Part shown: positions 8,219-17,961 of the stretch, one piece after another
Position numbering within the stretch: the stretch's first letter is position 1
Layout: every line of letters begins with the position of its first letter
Origin: JAWKIW01 sp041394145
GTDB lineage: Bacteria; Actinomycetota; Acidimicrobiia; Acidimicrobiales; Acidimicrobilacustridaceae
Length of the DNA: 64,000 bases
Assembly: GCA_041394145.1 (NCBI GenBank)
Contig: JAWKIW010000001.1
Coordinates: 434,001 to 498,000 of the forward strand
Reading direction: 5' to 3'
Position numbers and translations under genes: made by a program
Notes under the pieces: model-generated
What the model was told of the DNA's origin: nothing
The model's input: the letters and a program-made list of their open reading frames with translations, nothing else
Databases searched by the model: none

Positions 8219-9631
8219 TCAGTACGAGCGGGCCACCACGGCGAGGACGTCGGGCTCGTCGTCGGCGGCGGGCACCGAACCGTCCGGACGCACCAGGCAG
8301 CGCACCGTGACGGCCTGTTCGGCGAGGAACCGCTCGCCCTCGTCCCCCACCAGCGCCCACGGCACGCGGGCGAAGCCCTCGACGGCAGCGTCACGAGCGT
8401 CCTCGAGCGTGTCGACGTCACGGGTGCGGCCCTCACGGCGCTCGACGGCCGTCGCCAGCAGCTCGGCCTGCTGCTCCTCGAGCAGCGCAGGCACGGCGTC
8501 GGCGATGCCCGACTGGGGCAGGGACCCCTTGGTGGCGCTGATCCGCCGGGCCACCGTCACCGCGCCGTCGGCGAGGTCGCGGGGCCCGAGCTCCAACCGC
8601 AGGGGCACGCCCCGCAGCTCCCAATCGGTGGCGCGGCGGCCGAAGGAGATGTCGGTGCGCACGTCCAGCTCGACGCGCACCCCGGCGGCCCGCAGCTCGT
8701 CGGCCAGCGAGCGGCAGCGGTCGACGACGGCCTCGTCCTCGCGCACGGCGAGCACCACCACCTGCACGGGTGCGAGGCGGGGCGGCAGCCGCAGGCCGGC
8801 GTCGTCGCCGTGGCCCATGATCAGCCCGCCGAGCATGCGGGTGGACACGCCCCAGGAGGTGGTCCACGCCGTGCGCTGCGTCCCGGACTCGTCGAGGTAG
8901 GAGATGCCGAAGGCGTTGGCGAAGTTCTGGCCGAGCTCGTGACTCGTGCCCATCTGCAGCGCCTTGCCGTCGCCCATCATGGCCTCGCAGGTCATGGTGT
9001 TGGTGGCGCCGGCGAAGCGCTCGCTCGCCGTCTTGCGACCCACGACGACCGGCAGCGCCAGCACGTCGACCATGAAGCCCTGGTACACCTCGTGCAGGAT
9101 CCGCAGCGCGTACCCGCGGGCGTCGTCCTCGGTGGCGTGGGCGGTGTGGCCCTCCTGCCAGAGGAACTCGGTCGTGCGCAGGAACACGCGGGGGCGCAGC
9201 TCCCAGCGCACGACGTTGGCCCACTGGTTCAGCAGGAGGGGCAGGTCGCGGTAGGACTGCACCCACTTGGCCATGAACTCGCCGATGACGGTCTCGCTGG
9301 TGGGCCGCACGACGACCGGCTCCTCGAGCTCCTTGCCGCCGGCGACGGTGACCACGGCCAGCTCGGGGCTGAAGCCCTCGACGTGCTCGGCCTCGCGCTT
9401 GAGGTAGGCCTCGGGGATGAACAGCGGGAAGTAGGCGTTCTGGGCGCCGGCCGCCTTGATGCGGGCGTCGACCTCGGCCTGCATGTGCTCCCAGATGGCG
9501 TAGCCGTAGGGCCGGATGACCATCGTGCCCCGCACCGGGCCGTTGTCGGCCAGCTCCGCCTTGTTGATGACGTCCTGGTACCAGCGGGGGAAGTCCTCCG
9601 CCTGGGGGGTGAGCACCGGTGCCTTGGCCAT
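8219..9631 (-). CDS. proS: Prolyl-tRNA synthetase, archaeal/eukaryotic type
   Basis: The enzyme charges tRNA-Pro. The 470-residue protein has class II aaRS motifs: RGTMVIRPYGYAIWEHMQ near the N-terminus, motif 2 RTTEFLWQEGHTAHAT, and a motif 3-like IMGHGDDAGLRLPPRLAP leading into the anticodon-binding domain (PVQVVVLAVR). Length and sequence match the compact archaeal/eukaryotic ProRS form, without the large editing insertion of the classical bacterial enzyme. The protein ends in Y, as C-terminal-tyrosine ProRS do. The ATG at 9631 has no Shine-Dalgarno but has a -10 box just upstream. An apparent fusion with the upstream IspG frame is an artefact of the ispG frameshift. Confidence 0.93.
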   Translation of the reverse strand: MAKAPVLTPQAEDFPRWYQDVINKAELADNGPVRGTMVIRPYGYAIWEHMQAEVDARIKAAGAQNAYFPLFIPEAYLKREAEHVEGFSPELAVVTVAGGKELEEPVVVRPTSETVIGEFMAKWVQSYRDLPLLLNQWANVVRWELRPRVFLRTTEFLWQEGHTAHATEDDARGYALRILHEVYQGFMVDVLALPVVVGRKTASERFAGATNTMTCEAMMGDGKALQMGTSHELGQNFANAFGISYLDESGTQRTAWTTSWGVSTRMLGGLIMGHGDDAGLRLPPRLAPVQVVVLAVREDEAVVDRCRSLADELRAAGVRVELDVRTDISFGRRATDWELRGVPLRLELGPRDLADGAVTVARRISATKGSLPQSGIADAVPALLEEQQAELLATAVERREGRTRDVDTLEDARDAAVEGFARVPWALVGDEGERFLAEQAVTVRCLVRPDGSVPAADDEPDVLAVVARSY

Positions 9632-9639
9632 GGCCGGCG

Positions 9640-9645
9640 AGGTTA
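9640..9645 (-). promoter_or_regulatory. -10 box (TAACCT), leaderless start of proS
   Basis: On the minus strand TAACCT ends 8 nt before the proS ATG, and there is no ribosome-binding site between them. Confidence 0.45.
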
Positions 9646-9693
9646 CCGACCGGACACTCCCCGACGGGCACGCGATCCGGCGCCGTCGGTCGA

Positions 9694-10948
<1,255 letters not shown>

Positions 10949-11050
10949 GAGAGCAGTGTGGCACGACGCCCCCGCGCCGCGGCAGGCCCGGCCCCGGTGG
11001 TTCCGGTCACCCGGGCCCGGGGCCGGGCCCGGGGCCGGCTCGGGGCCGGG

Positions 11051-12691
11051 CTAGGGCGAGAGGCTGAGCGGGCTGCGGATGTCGAGGAAGATGGCTGAGA
11101 GGCCGAACATCAGCAGCAGGGCGACCGCCACGTAGGTGATGGGCATCAGCTTGGCCATGTCGACCCGGTAGCGCCGACCCTTGCGGGAGCGGATCGCCTC
11201 GTAGGTGGCCACCGCGGCGTGGCCGCCGTCGAGGGGCAGCAGCGGGATCAGGTTGAAGAAGCCGAGGGCGAAGTTCACCGCGGCCAGCAGGAACAGCAGC
11301 TTGTCCCATCCGAGTCCGGCGGCGCTGTTGCCCAGCTGGATGATGCCGACGATCGACACCGGGCGGTCGGCGTCGGACGCCTGGCTCGGCGACTTCAACG
11401 TCGACCCCGGCGCCGGACCGACCGGCTCGAGCACGGCGTCACCGACCTTGACCGGCTTGGGGTCGTCGGACGTGCCGCCGGCGGCGTCGAGGACCTGGTT
11501 GGTGTAGCTGTTGAGCCCCGACGGCGAGAAGAGCCGGCCCAGGCCCTGGAAGGTGCCCACCGTCATGGCGCCCAGCGTGCGGGCCGCCTCGCCGGTGGCC
11601 TGCACCGGGTTGAGCCGGTTCGACCCCAGCGTGGTGCTCGGCTCGATCCCGAAGAACCCGGCCTTGCCGTCGGCGGGCAGCTCGATCGGACCGTTCACCG
11701 TCGTCCGCCACAGGTAGCCGCGGTGCTCGAGCTCGATCGCCACGGGGCCGTTGGCGGCCCGCAGGGCCGCAGCGACCTCCTCGTAGGAGCCGGCCGGACG
11801 GCCGTCGACGGCGGTGACGCGATCCTTGGCGCTGGCCCCGGGGATCTGCGCCGCACCGGAGGCGCTCAACCGCCAGCCCAGGTCGGCCGGGAGGACGACC
11901 TCCTGGCCGTCGCGCAGCACCGTCACGGTGGCCGCCGTGCCGGCCTTGTCGGCCAGGACCGGCGGCAGGTCGTCGAACGACTCGACCCGCGTGCCGTCGA
12001 CGGCCACGACACGGTCGCCCGGCTGCACACCGGCGAGCGCGGCCGAGGACCCGGGCGTCACCGAGCGGACCGACCACTGTGCCGGGTCGGTGGCGCCGAA
12101 CGTCGAGAAGACCAGGACGAGCAGCACGAACCCGAGCAGGATGTTCATCAACGGCCCGGCGAGGATGGTGATCAGCCGCTTCGGGTAGGACTGCGCCCGG
12201 TAGGTGAGCGCCTCGTCGTCGGGATCGACCCGATCGAGGTTGTTCATGCCGATGATCCGCACGTACGCGCCCGCCGGGATGGCCTTCACGCCGTACTCGG
12301 TCTCGCCGCGGCGCATGGACCAGATGCGGGGGCCGAAGCCCACGAAGAACTCGGTGACCTTCATGCCGGAGCGCCGGGCCGCGAGGTAGTGGCCGAGCTC
12401 GTGCAGGACGATGGACACGAGCAGGGCGAGGATCACCGCGACGAGGGTGACGCCGAACAGCACGCCCAGGGCGACGATGCCGCCGATCAGCAGGGCGAGG
12501 CGGATCCAGCTGCTGCGGGTGGTGGGGGCCTCGCCGGTGTCACCCCAGCGGGACATGTAGGCGCCGTAGCCCCAGTCGCCGCGACCGTCGTCGGGGTGGC
12601 CGTCACCGTCGTGGCCCGTCGGCTCCGGCGTCGACCCTGCGGCCGGCCAGGGGGCCGGCTCGCCGCCGGGTCGGGTCTCCAGGTCGCTCAC
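11051..12691 (-). CDS. Site-2 intramembrane metalloprotease, RseP/Rip1 family
   Basis: The 546-residue membrane protease cleaves transmembrane substrates, typically anti-sigma factors, within the bilayer. An unusually long hydrophilic N-terminus (about 60 residues, Gly/Asp/Pro-rich) precedes the first transmembrane helices. The zinc-binding HELGH motif is at about residues 97-101, and the second motif LIPLLPLDGGH is near residue 490. Two PDZ-like regions lie between, with GVQPGDRVVAVDGTRV and ASAKDRVTAVDGRPAG. The GTG start lies 13 bp after the dxr stop, and the dxr-rseP-ispG order is typical of actinobacteria. Which anti-sigma factor it processes cannot be told from this window. Confidence 0.92.
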   Translation of the reverse strand: MSDLETRPGGEPAPWPAAGSTPEPTGHDGDGHPDDGRGDWGYGAYMSRWGDTGEAPTTRSSWIRLALLIGGIVALGVLFGVTLVAVILALLVSIVLHELGHYLAARRSGMKVTEFFVGFGPRIWSMRRGETEYGVKAIPAGAYVRIIGMNNLDRVDPDDEALTYRAQSYPKRLITILAGPLMNILLGFVLLVLVFSTFGATDPAQWSVRSVTPGSSAALAGVQPGDRVVAVDGTRVESFDDLPPVLADKAGTAATVTVLRDGQEVVLPADLGWRLSASGAAQIPGASAKDRVTAVDGRPAGSYEEVAAALRAANGPVAIELEHRGYLWRTTVNGPIELPADGKAGFFGIEPSTTLGSNRLNPVQATGEAARTLGAMTVGTFQGLGRLFSPSGLNSYTNQVLDAAGGTSDDPKPVKVGDAVLEPVGPAPGSTLKSPSQASDADRPVSIVGIIQLGNSAAGLGWDKLLFLLAAVNFALGFFNLIPLLPLDGGHAAVATYEAIRSRKGRRYRVDMAKLMPITYVAVALLLMFGLSAIFLDIRSPLSLSP

Positions 12692-12704
12692 GATGGCACC
12701 GTCC

Positions 12705-13892
12705 TCATGAGGTCGTCTCGTCGATGATCCGGCGCGCGACGTGCCGGGCCCGCCGGTCGGTCTCGATCACAACGTCGAGGGACTCCGCCCGGGTTCCATC
12801 GTGGCGGTCGAGGGCCTCGGCGAGGACCTCGGCGATCTGGACCCAGCGGATGCGACCCTCGAGGAAGGCGGCCACCGCCTCCTCGTTGGCGGCGTTGAGC
12901 CATGCCGGAGCGGTCTCACCCCGGCGGCCGGCCTCGTAGGCGAGGCCGAGGCACGGGAACGCGTCCAGGTCGGGGGGCTCGAAGTCGAGGCGCCCGAGCG
13001 TGGACCAGTCGATGCCGCCGAAGGGGGTGGCGATGCGGTCGGGCCAGGCCAGGGCGTAGCCGATGGGCAGGCGCATGTCGGGCATCGACAGCTGGGCGAT
13101 GGTGGCGGCGTCGCTGAACTCGACCATCGAGTGCACCACCGACTGGGGGTGCACCACGACGTCGATCCGATCGAAGTCGATGCCCACGCCGGCATCGCCC
13201 GCCGGCTCGCCGAACAGCTCGTTGGCCTCGATGACCTCGAGGCCCTTGTTCATGAGCGTCGACGAGTCGACGGTGATCTTCGGGCCCATGGTCCAGGTCG
13301 GGTGGGCGAGGGCGTCCTCGACGGTGACCCGCTCGAGCTCATGACGGGACCGACCCCGGAACGGCCCTCCGCTGGCGGTGAGCACGATGCGCTGCACCCG
13401 ACTCGGGTTGTCGTTGGCCCGCAGGCACATGTGCACCGCGCAGTGCTCGGAGTCGACCGGCACCAGCTCGGCACCCGGCGTGCGCCGAGCCCGCTGCACG
13501 ACCGGGCCGGCGGCGATGAGCGATTCCTTGTTGGCGAGGGCGAGGCGTCGCCCCGCCTCGAGGGTGGCGAGGGTGACCGGCAGCCCGGCGAAGCCGACGA
13601 CGCCGTTGACCACCACGTCGGCCTCCTCCGCCAGGCTGGCGAGGGCGCCGGCGCCGCCGCGCACCTCGCACTCGGGCACCGCCTCGGCGACGGTCGCGAG
13701 GGCGGCGTCGTCGCTGACGGCCACGACCTTGGGCCGGTGGGCGCGGGCTTGGGCGACGAGCGCCTGCGGGTCTCGGCCGCTGGCGCCGAGCGCGACGAGC
13801 TCGTACCGGTCGGGCTCGGCGGCGAGGACCTCGAGGGCCTGCGTGCCGATGGAGCCGGTGGACCCGGCGAGGGCGACTCGGGTCGCGGTCAC
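12705..13892 (-). CDS. dxr: 1-deoxy-D-xylulose 5-phosphate reductoisomerase
   Basis: DXR catalyses the first committed step of the MEP pathway, converting DXP to MEP with NADPH. The 395-residue protein starts with the dinucleotide fold ALAGSTGSIGTQALEV and contains ALANKESLIAAG, the active-site VPVDSEHCAV, DSSTLMNKGLEVIEA and VHPQSVVHSMVEF, all family hallmarks. The GTG at 13892 is preceded 7 nt upstream by TAGGCT and lacks a Shine-Dalgarno, so it is probably leaderless. It forms a MEP-pathway group with ispG, which lies two genes downstream. Confidence 0.95.
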   Translation of the reverse strand: MTATRVALAGSTGSIGTQALEVLAAEPDRYELVALGASGRDPQALVAQARAHRPKVVAVSDDAALATVAEAVPECEVRGGAGALASLAEEADVVVNGVVGFAGLPVTLATLEAGRRLALANKESLIAAGPVVQRARRTPGAELVPVDSEHCAVHMCLRANDNPSRVQRIVLTASGGPFRGRSRHELERVTVEDALAHPTWTMGPKITVDSSTLMNKGLEVIEANELFGEPAGDAGVGIDFDRIDVVVHPQSVVHSMVEFSDAATIAQLSMPDMRLPIGYALAWPDRIATPFGGIDWSTLGRLDFEPPDLDAFPCLGLAYEAGRRGETAPAWLNAANEEAVAAFLEGRIRWVQIAEVLAEALDRHDGTRAESLDVVIETDRRARHVARRIIDETTS

Positions 13893-13899
13893 GGCCGCG

Positions 13900-13905
13900 A
13901 GCCTA
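13900..13905 (-). promoter_or_regulatory. -10 box (TAGGCT), leaderless start of dxr
   Basis: On the minus strand TAGGCT ends 7 nt before the dxr GTG. The spacer has no purine-rich ribosome-binding site. Confidence 0.45.
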
Positions 13906-13972
13906 CCGGTCACCCCCCGGTACCGCCTCGGCGGGGCCCCACGGGATCGCCACGCCCTGGACCCAGCGCCGC

Positions 13973-15622
13973 CTACAGCGACAGGAGGATGCGGCTGAGG
14001 TAGAAGGCGGTCGGCAGCACGAACAGCAGGGCGTCGAACCGGTCGAGCACGCCGCCGTGGCCGGGCAGCACGTTCGACGTGTCCTTGATCCCGATGTCGC
14101 GCTTGAGCAGGGACTCGAACAGGTCGCCGAGCGGCGCGGCGAAGGCGCACAGCAACCCGAACACGATGAGCTGGCCGAAGCTGAACGGACCGAACACCGC
14201 TCCGACCACCACGACCACCACCACCGAGCCACCGCACCCGAGGGCGAGTCCCTCCAGCGTCTTGTTGGGGCTGATGTTGGTGAACGTGGTGCGTCCGAAG
14301 CGGCTGCCCAGGAGGAAGCCGAGGGCGTCGTAGGCGACGGCGCTGACGACCGCCAGCAACAGGATGGAGGTCCCCTGGTCGGTGCCGGCGTCCTCGGGCG
14401 TGACCGGCCCGATCTTCAAGATGAGCGAGGCGAACGATCCGAGGACGCCGATGTAGACGACGCCCAGCATGGTCGCGCCGATGTTCTGCAGGGGCCGGTC
14501 CCGGGACAGGCCCACGACGTACCACACGGTGGCCACCAGCATCGCCAGGAACAGCACCAGCGGGATGCCGGGCTCGCCCTTCGCCCAGGCGGCGAGCACG
14601 AGACCAACGCTGGCCACCAGGCCGAGCGGGGTGAGGGGGTGCAGCCCGCTCCGCCGGGTCGACGCGAAGAACTCACCGGCGCACACGAGGATGATGAGCG
14701 ACGCCAGCGGCACCACGGCCTTCGGCCCGATGACGAAGCAGATGATGCCGACGGCCCCGATGCCGAGGCCCACCGCCAGCGCGGTCGGCAGGTCCCGTCC
14801 ACCGCCGCCTGCCGGGGGCCGTGGCGTGGGACCCTCCTCGTCGGGACCACCGCCGGGCACGGAGATCCGCTTGCGCACCGCGACCTTCTTCGTCGTGGGG
14901 CGCGAGGTCCGAGCCGGCGCCGCTCCGGGCGTCGCCGAGCCCCGGTCGATGCCGATGCGGATCGGGTCGTCGGCCGAGCCCCGAGTGGGCGCCCGGGGCG
15001 CCTCGGCCTCGGGCACCTCGAGATCGTCGAAGGTGAGGAACTCCTCCTGGGTGGGGCGCTCCGTGGTGTCGAGCGCCCCGACCTTGGCGCCCTCGTCGGC
15101 GGCGAGGTCCTCGGCCAGATCGGAGAAGTCGCCGGCGTCCCAGTCGCTGTGCTGGTCGCGCCAGCGGGGGCCGCCCGACGCATAGGACGTCCACGCCGCC
15201 TGGTCCTCGTCGCTGTCGACGTCGCTGATCACGACCTTGGGGACCTCGCCGGTGGCGGGCTCGGTCCAGTGCGGCAGCTCGGTCTCGCCGGTCGGCGGAC
15301 CCACCGACAGCACCGGCTGCTCACCCGACGGTGTGTCGCGGGGCGGCACGGGGGCCGGCCTCGGACGCTCGATCTCCTCGGGCTCCTCGTCCTCACCCAG
15401 CGGGAAGCGCAGCGCCGGCTTCACGTCGGGCGGCGGCGGCTCTGGCCGGTCGCCGTACTTGGGCTCGTCCTCGCCCAGTCGCTTGGCGGCGGCCCCCTTC
15501 TCGACGGCCTCGGCGGCCTCGTCGGCACCGATCAGCCGCACACCCTCGCTGGACTCACGGCGCGCCGCGGCCTCCTCGTCGTCGCCGTCGGTCCCCCGGC
15601 TGAACATCGACTTCCCGTTCAT
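13973..15622 (-). CDS. cdsA: Phosphatidate cytidylyltransferase with long acidic N-terminal extension
   Basis: CdsA makes CDP-diacylglycerol, the precursor of anionic phospholipids, in the cytoplasmic membrane. The catalytic part spans about residues 275-549, with some eight hydrophobic segments and the family signature SNVLPGHGGVLDRFDALLF near the C-terminus; FGRTTFTNISPNKTLEG is also typical. The first 275 residues are an acidic, Pro/Glu/Asp-rich, low-complexity cytoplasmic segment (for example EEAAARRESSEGVRLIGADE), ending in a basic patch TTKKVAVRKRI. Typical CdsA proteins are about 270-300 residues, so this one is nearly twice as long. It sits in the usual frr-cdsA-dxr order. Confidence 0.93.
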   Translation of the reverse strand: MNGKSMFSRGTDGDDEEAAARRESSEGVRLIGADEAAEAVEKGAAAKRLGEDEPKYGDRPEPPPPDVKPALRFPLGEDEEPEEIERPRPAPVPPRDTPSGEQPVLSVGPPTGETELPHWTEPATGEVPKVVISDVDSDEDQAAWTSYASGGPRWRDQHSDWDAGDFSDLAEDLAADEGAKVGALDTTERPTQEEFLTFDDLEVPEAEAPRAPTRGSADDPIRIGIDRGSATPGAAPARTSRPTTKKVAVRKRISVPGGGPDEEGPTPRPPAGGGGRDLPTALAVGLGIGAVGIICFVIGPKAVVPLASLIILVCAGEFFASTRRSGLHPLTPLGLVASVGLVLAAWAKGEPGIPLVLFLAMLVATVWYVVGLSRDRPLQNIGATMLGVVYIGVLGSFASLILKIGPVTPEDAGTDQGTSILLLAVVSAVAYDALGFLLGSRFGRTTFTNISPNKTLEGLALGCGGSVVVVVVVGAVFGPFSFGQLIVFGLLCAFAAPLGDLFESLLKRDIGIKDTSNVLPGHGGVLDRFDALLFVLPTAFYLSRILLSL

Positions 15623-15719
15623 CGCACCTCCCCACGCTCCCGGCTCGGCCCGTCGATCGACGACGGACCACCTCGGTCGTCTCCGGTCGCGGCGCCTCGC
15701 GGGTGCCGGGACCGGACAC

Positions 15720-16289
15720 TCAGTCCTCCAACAGCTCGTGCTCCTTGGCCTGGAGCGCCTTGTCGATGTCGGCCTCCTGGGCGTGGATGAGCTTGTCCAG
15801 CTCCTTCTCGTAGCGGGCGAGCTCGTCGGTCGAGATGTCGTGGTCCTTCTCGAGCGCCTCGAGCTCGTGACGGGCGGCGCGGCGCAGGTTCCGCAACGCC
15901 ACCCGGCCCTCCTCGGCCATGTGCTTGACGACCTTCACCAGGTCCTTGCGGCGCTCCTGGGTGAGGGGCGGGAAGGTGAGGCGGATGCTGTGGCCGTCGT
16001 TGCTCGGGTTGAGCCCGAGGTCGGAGTGCTGGATCGCCTTCTCGATCGCCCCCATCGCGCCCTTGTCGTAGGGGTTGATCAGCAGCGTCCGGGCCTCCGG
16101 GACCTGGAAGCCGGCCAGCTGCTGCAAGGGCACCTCGGTGCCGTAGTAGTCGACCGGGATCTTCTCGACGAGGGCGGGCGCGGCCCGGCCGGTGCGGATG
16201 GACGAGAACTCTGCCTTGGCGTGGGTCACGGCCTTGGCCATCTTCTCGGACGTCTCGGCGAGGATGACGTCGGCCATCTCGGTGCTCAC
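15720..16289 (-). CDS. frr: Ribosome recycling factor
   Basis: RRF splits post-termination ribosomes together with EF-G. The 189-residue protein has the standard three-helix-bundle and beta-domain features: AEFSSIRTGRAAPALVEKI, VDYYGTEVPLQQLA, LLINPYDKGAMGAIEKAI, LTFPPLTQERRKDLVK and RNLRRAARHELEAL. The GTG at 16289 has AGGAG five nt upstream, which favours it over an internal ATG at 16277. It follows pyrH by 130 bp in the rpsB-tsf-pyrH-frr-cdsA order. Confidence 0.95.
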   Translation of the reverse strand: MSTEMADVILAETSEKMAKAVTHAKAEFSSIRTGRAAPALVEKIPVDYYGTEVPLQQLAGFQVPEARTLLINPYDKGAMGAIEKAIQHSDLGLNPSNDGHSIRLTFPPLTQERRKDLVKVVKHMAEEGRVALRNLRRAARHELEALEKDHDISTDELARYEKELDKLIHAQEADIDKALQAKEHELLED

Positions 16290-16419
16290 CGGATCTCCTC
16301 TGGGGGTCGGGCCGGCCTCGTCGCCGGCACGGAGCGCCGCGCGTGGCGCCCGGCCAACGACGCTACCGCCTCACCGCCCACCGGGCCCACCGGCCGACGG
16401 GCCGACGCCGAGCCCGCCA

Positions 16420-17157
16420 TCAACGGACGAGCGTGCCGATCGGCTTGCCCTCGAGGATGGCCCGCACGTTGCCCGGAGCCATGAGGTCGAACATCACGAT
16501 CGGCAGCGTGTTGTCCATGCACAGGGTGATGGCCGTGGAGTCCATCGCCCGAAGACCACGGTTCAGCACGTCGAGGTAGGTGACCTCGTCGAGCTTGGTC
16601 GCGGCCGGATCGAGCTTGGGGTCAGCGGTGTAGATGCCGTCGGTGCCCGAGTGCGTGCCCTTCAGCAGGACGCCGGCTTCGATCTCCACCGCCCGCAGCG
16701 CGGCGGTGGTGTCGGTGGTGAAGAAGGGGTTGCCGGTGCCGCCGGCGAAGATGACCACGCGGCCCTTCTCGAGGTGCCGGATGGCCCGGCGCCGGATGTA
16801 GGGCTCGGCCACCTGGGCCATGTGGATGGCCGACTGCACCCGGGTGGGCTGTCCGAGCTGCTCGAGGGTGTCCTGCAGCGCCAAGGCGTTGATGACGGTG
16901 GCCAGCATGCCCATGTAGTCGGCCTGGGCCCGGTCCATCCCGGCGCCGGCGCCCGACATGCCCCGCCAGATGTTGCCCCCACCGACGACGATGGCGACGT
17001 CGACGCCCAGGCCCTGGCGGACCTCGACGACGTCGCGGGCCAGCGCCTGCACCACGGCGCCGTCGATGCCGTAGCCGGCCTCGCCGGCGAAGGCCTCCCC
17101 TGACAGCTTCAGCAGGACGCGCCCCCATCGGGGCGCCGGCGCGTCGGTGGCCCCCAT
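16420..17157 (-). CDS. pyrH: UMP kinase
   Basis: PyrH phosphorylates UMP to UDP and is an amino-acid-kinase-fold enzyme. The 245-residue product has the nucleotide-binding segments VLLKLSGEAFAG and VDVAIVVGGGNIWRG, the UMP-site region VIFAGGTGNPFFTTDTTAALRA and the C-terminal CMDNTLPIVMFDL. The ATG at 17157 lies 7 bp after the tsf stop, so the two are cotranscribed. The longer open frame upstream is antisense-like spill-over through tsf and is not part of the gene. Confidence 0.95.
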   Translation of the reverse strand: MGATDAPAPRWGRVLLKLSGEAFAGEAGYGIDGAVVQALARDVVEVRQGLGVDVAIVVGGGNIWRGMSGAGAGMDRAQADYMGMLATVINALALQDTLEQLGQPTRVQSAIHMAQVAEPYIRRRAIRHLEKGRVVIFAGGTGNPFFTTDTTAALRAVEIEAGVLLKGTHSGTDGIYTADPKLDPAATKLDEVTYLDVLNRGLRAMDSTAITLCMDNTLPIVMFDLMAPGNVRAILEGKPIGTLVR

Positions 17158-17164
17158 CGCCGCG

Positions 17165-17959
17165 TCAGGCGCCGATGTAGACCTGGGCGAAGCGCACCAG
17201 CCGAGCGTCGCCCAGCAGCTTCTCGATGGTCTGCTTCTCGTCCTTGACGTAGCCCTGCTCGAGGAGCACGCGCTCCTTGTACCAGCCGTTGAGGCGGCCT
17301 TCGACGATCTTGGGCCAGGCCTGTTCGGGCTTGCCCTCCGCCTTGGTGATGGCGAGCAGGTTCTCGCGCTCCTTGGCCACCTCGTCGGCGGGCACCTCGT
17401 CGCGGGTGAGGTACGGCGGCTTCGTGAAGGCGATGTGCACGGCGATGTCGTGGGCGAGCTCGCGGGAGCCGCCCGAGAGCTCGACGAGCACGGCGTTGAC
17501 GCCGCGCCCGTCCTGCAGGTGCAGGTAGGAGTCCAAGATGTTGCCGGCGGCCGCCTCGAGGCGCACCACCGTGCCGAGCTCGATGTTCTCGCGCTTGGAG
17601 ACCTTGAGCTGGTCGAGCTCCTCGCTGCGCTCCCCGACCGCGTCCGTGCCCTTGGCCACGACGAGGTCGGCGAGGTCCTGCACCAGCGAGACGAAGTCGT
17701 CGGCCTTGGCCGAGAAGTCGGTCTCGCACCGCAGCTGCACGATGGCGCCGACATCGCCCTCGACGACGACGGCGACCGCACCCTGGGCGTTCTCCCGCTC
17801 GCCGAGCTTGGCGACCTTGGCGAGGCCCTTCTCGCGCAGCCACTGGGCCGCGGCCTCCATGTCGCCGTCGTTCTCGGTGAGCGCCTTCTTGGCGTCCATC
17901 ATCCCGGCACCGGTGGCCTGGCGCAGCGCCTGCACGTCCTTCGCGGTGAACTCGGGCAT
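17165..17959 (-). CDS. tsf: Elongation factor Ts
   Basis: EF-Ts exchanges GDP for GTP on EF-Tu. The 264-residue protein has the signature LRQATGAGMMDAKKAL, the core LRCETDFSAKADDFVSLVQ and the C-terminal WYKERVLLEQGYVKD. ATG at 17959 is preferred over the GTG at 17965. AGGAG lies 8 nt before the ATG but only 2 nt before the GTG, although the GTG would overlap the rpsB stop in a GTGA. It is encoded directly after rpsB, as in nearly all bacteria. Confidence 0.95.
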   Translation of the reverse strand: MPEFTAKDVQALRQATGAGMMDAKKALTENDGDMEAAAQWLREKGLAKVAKLGERENAQGAVAVVVEGDVGAIVQLRCETDFSAKADDFVSLVQDLADLVVAKGTDAVGERSEELDQLKVSKRENIELGTVVRLEAAAGNILDSYLHLQDGRGVNAVLVELSGGSRELAHDIAVHIAFTKPPYLTRDEVPADEVAKERENLLAITKAEGKPEQAWPKIVEGRLNGWYKERVLLEQGYVKDEKQTIEKLLGDARLVRFAQVYIGA

Positions 17960-17961
17960 CG

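Noticed and set aside
10990..11045. GGCCCGGG-rich inverted repeats between ispG and rseP
   Set aside because: Low-complexity GC sequence gives many overlapping stems; no single terminator can be chosen.
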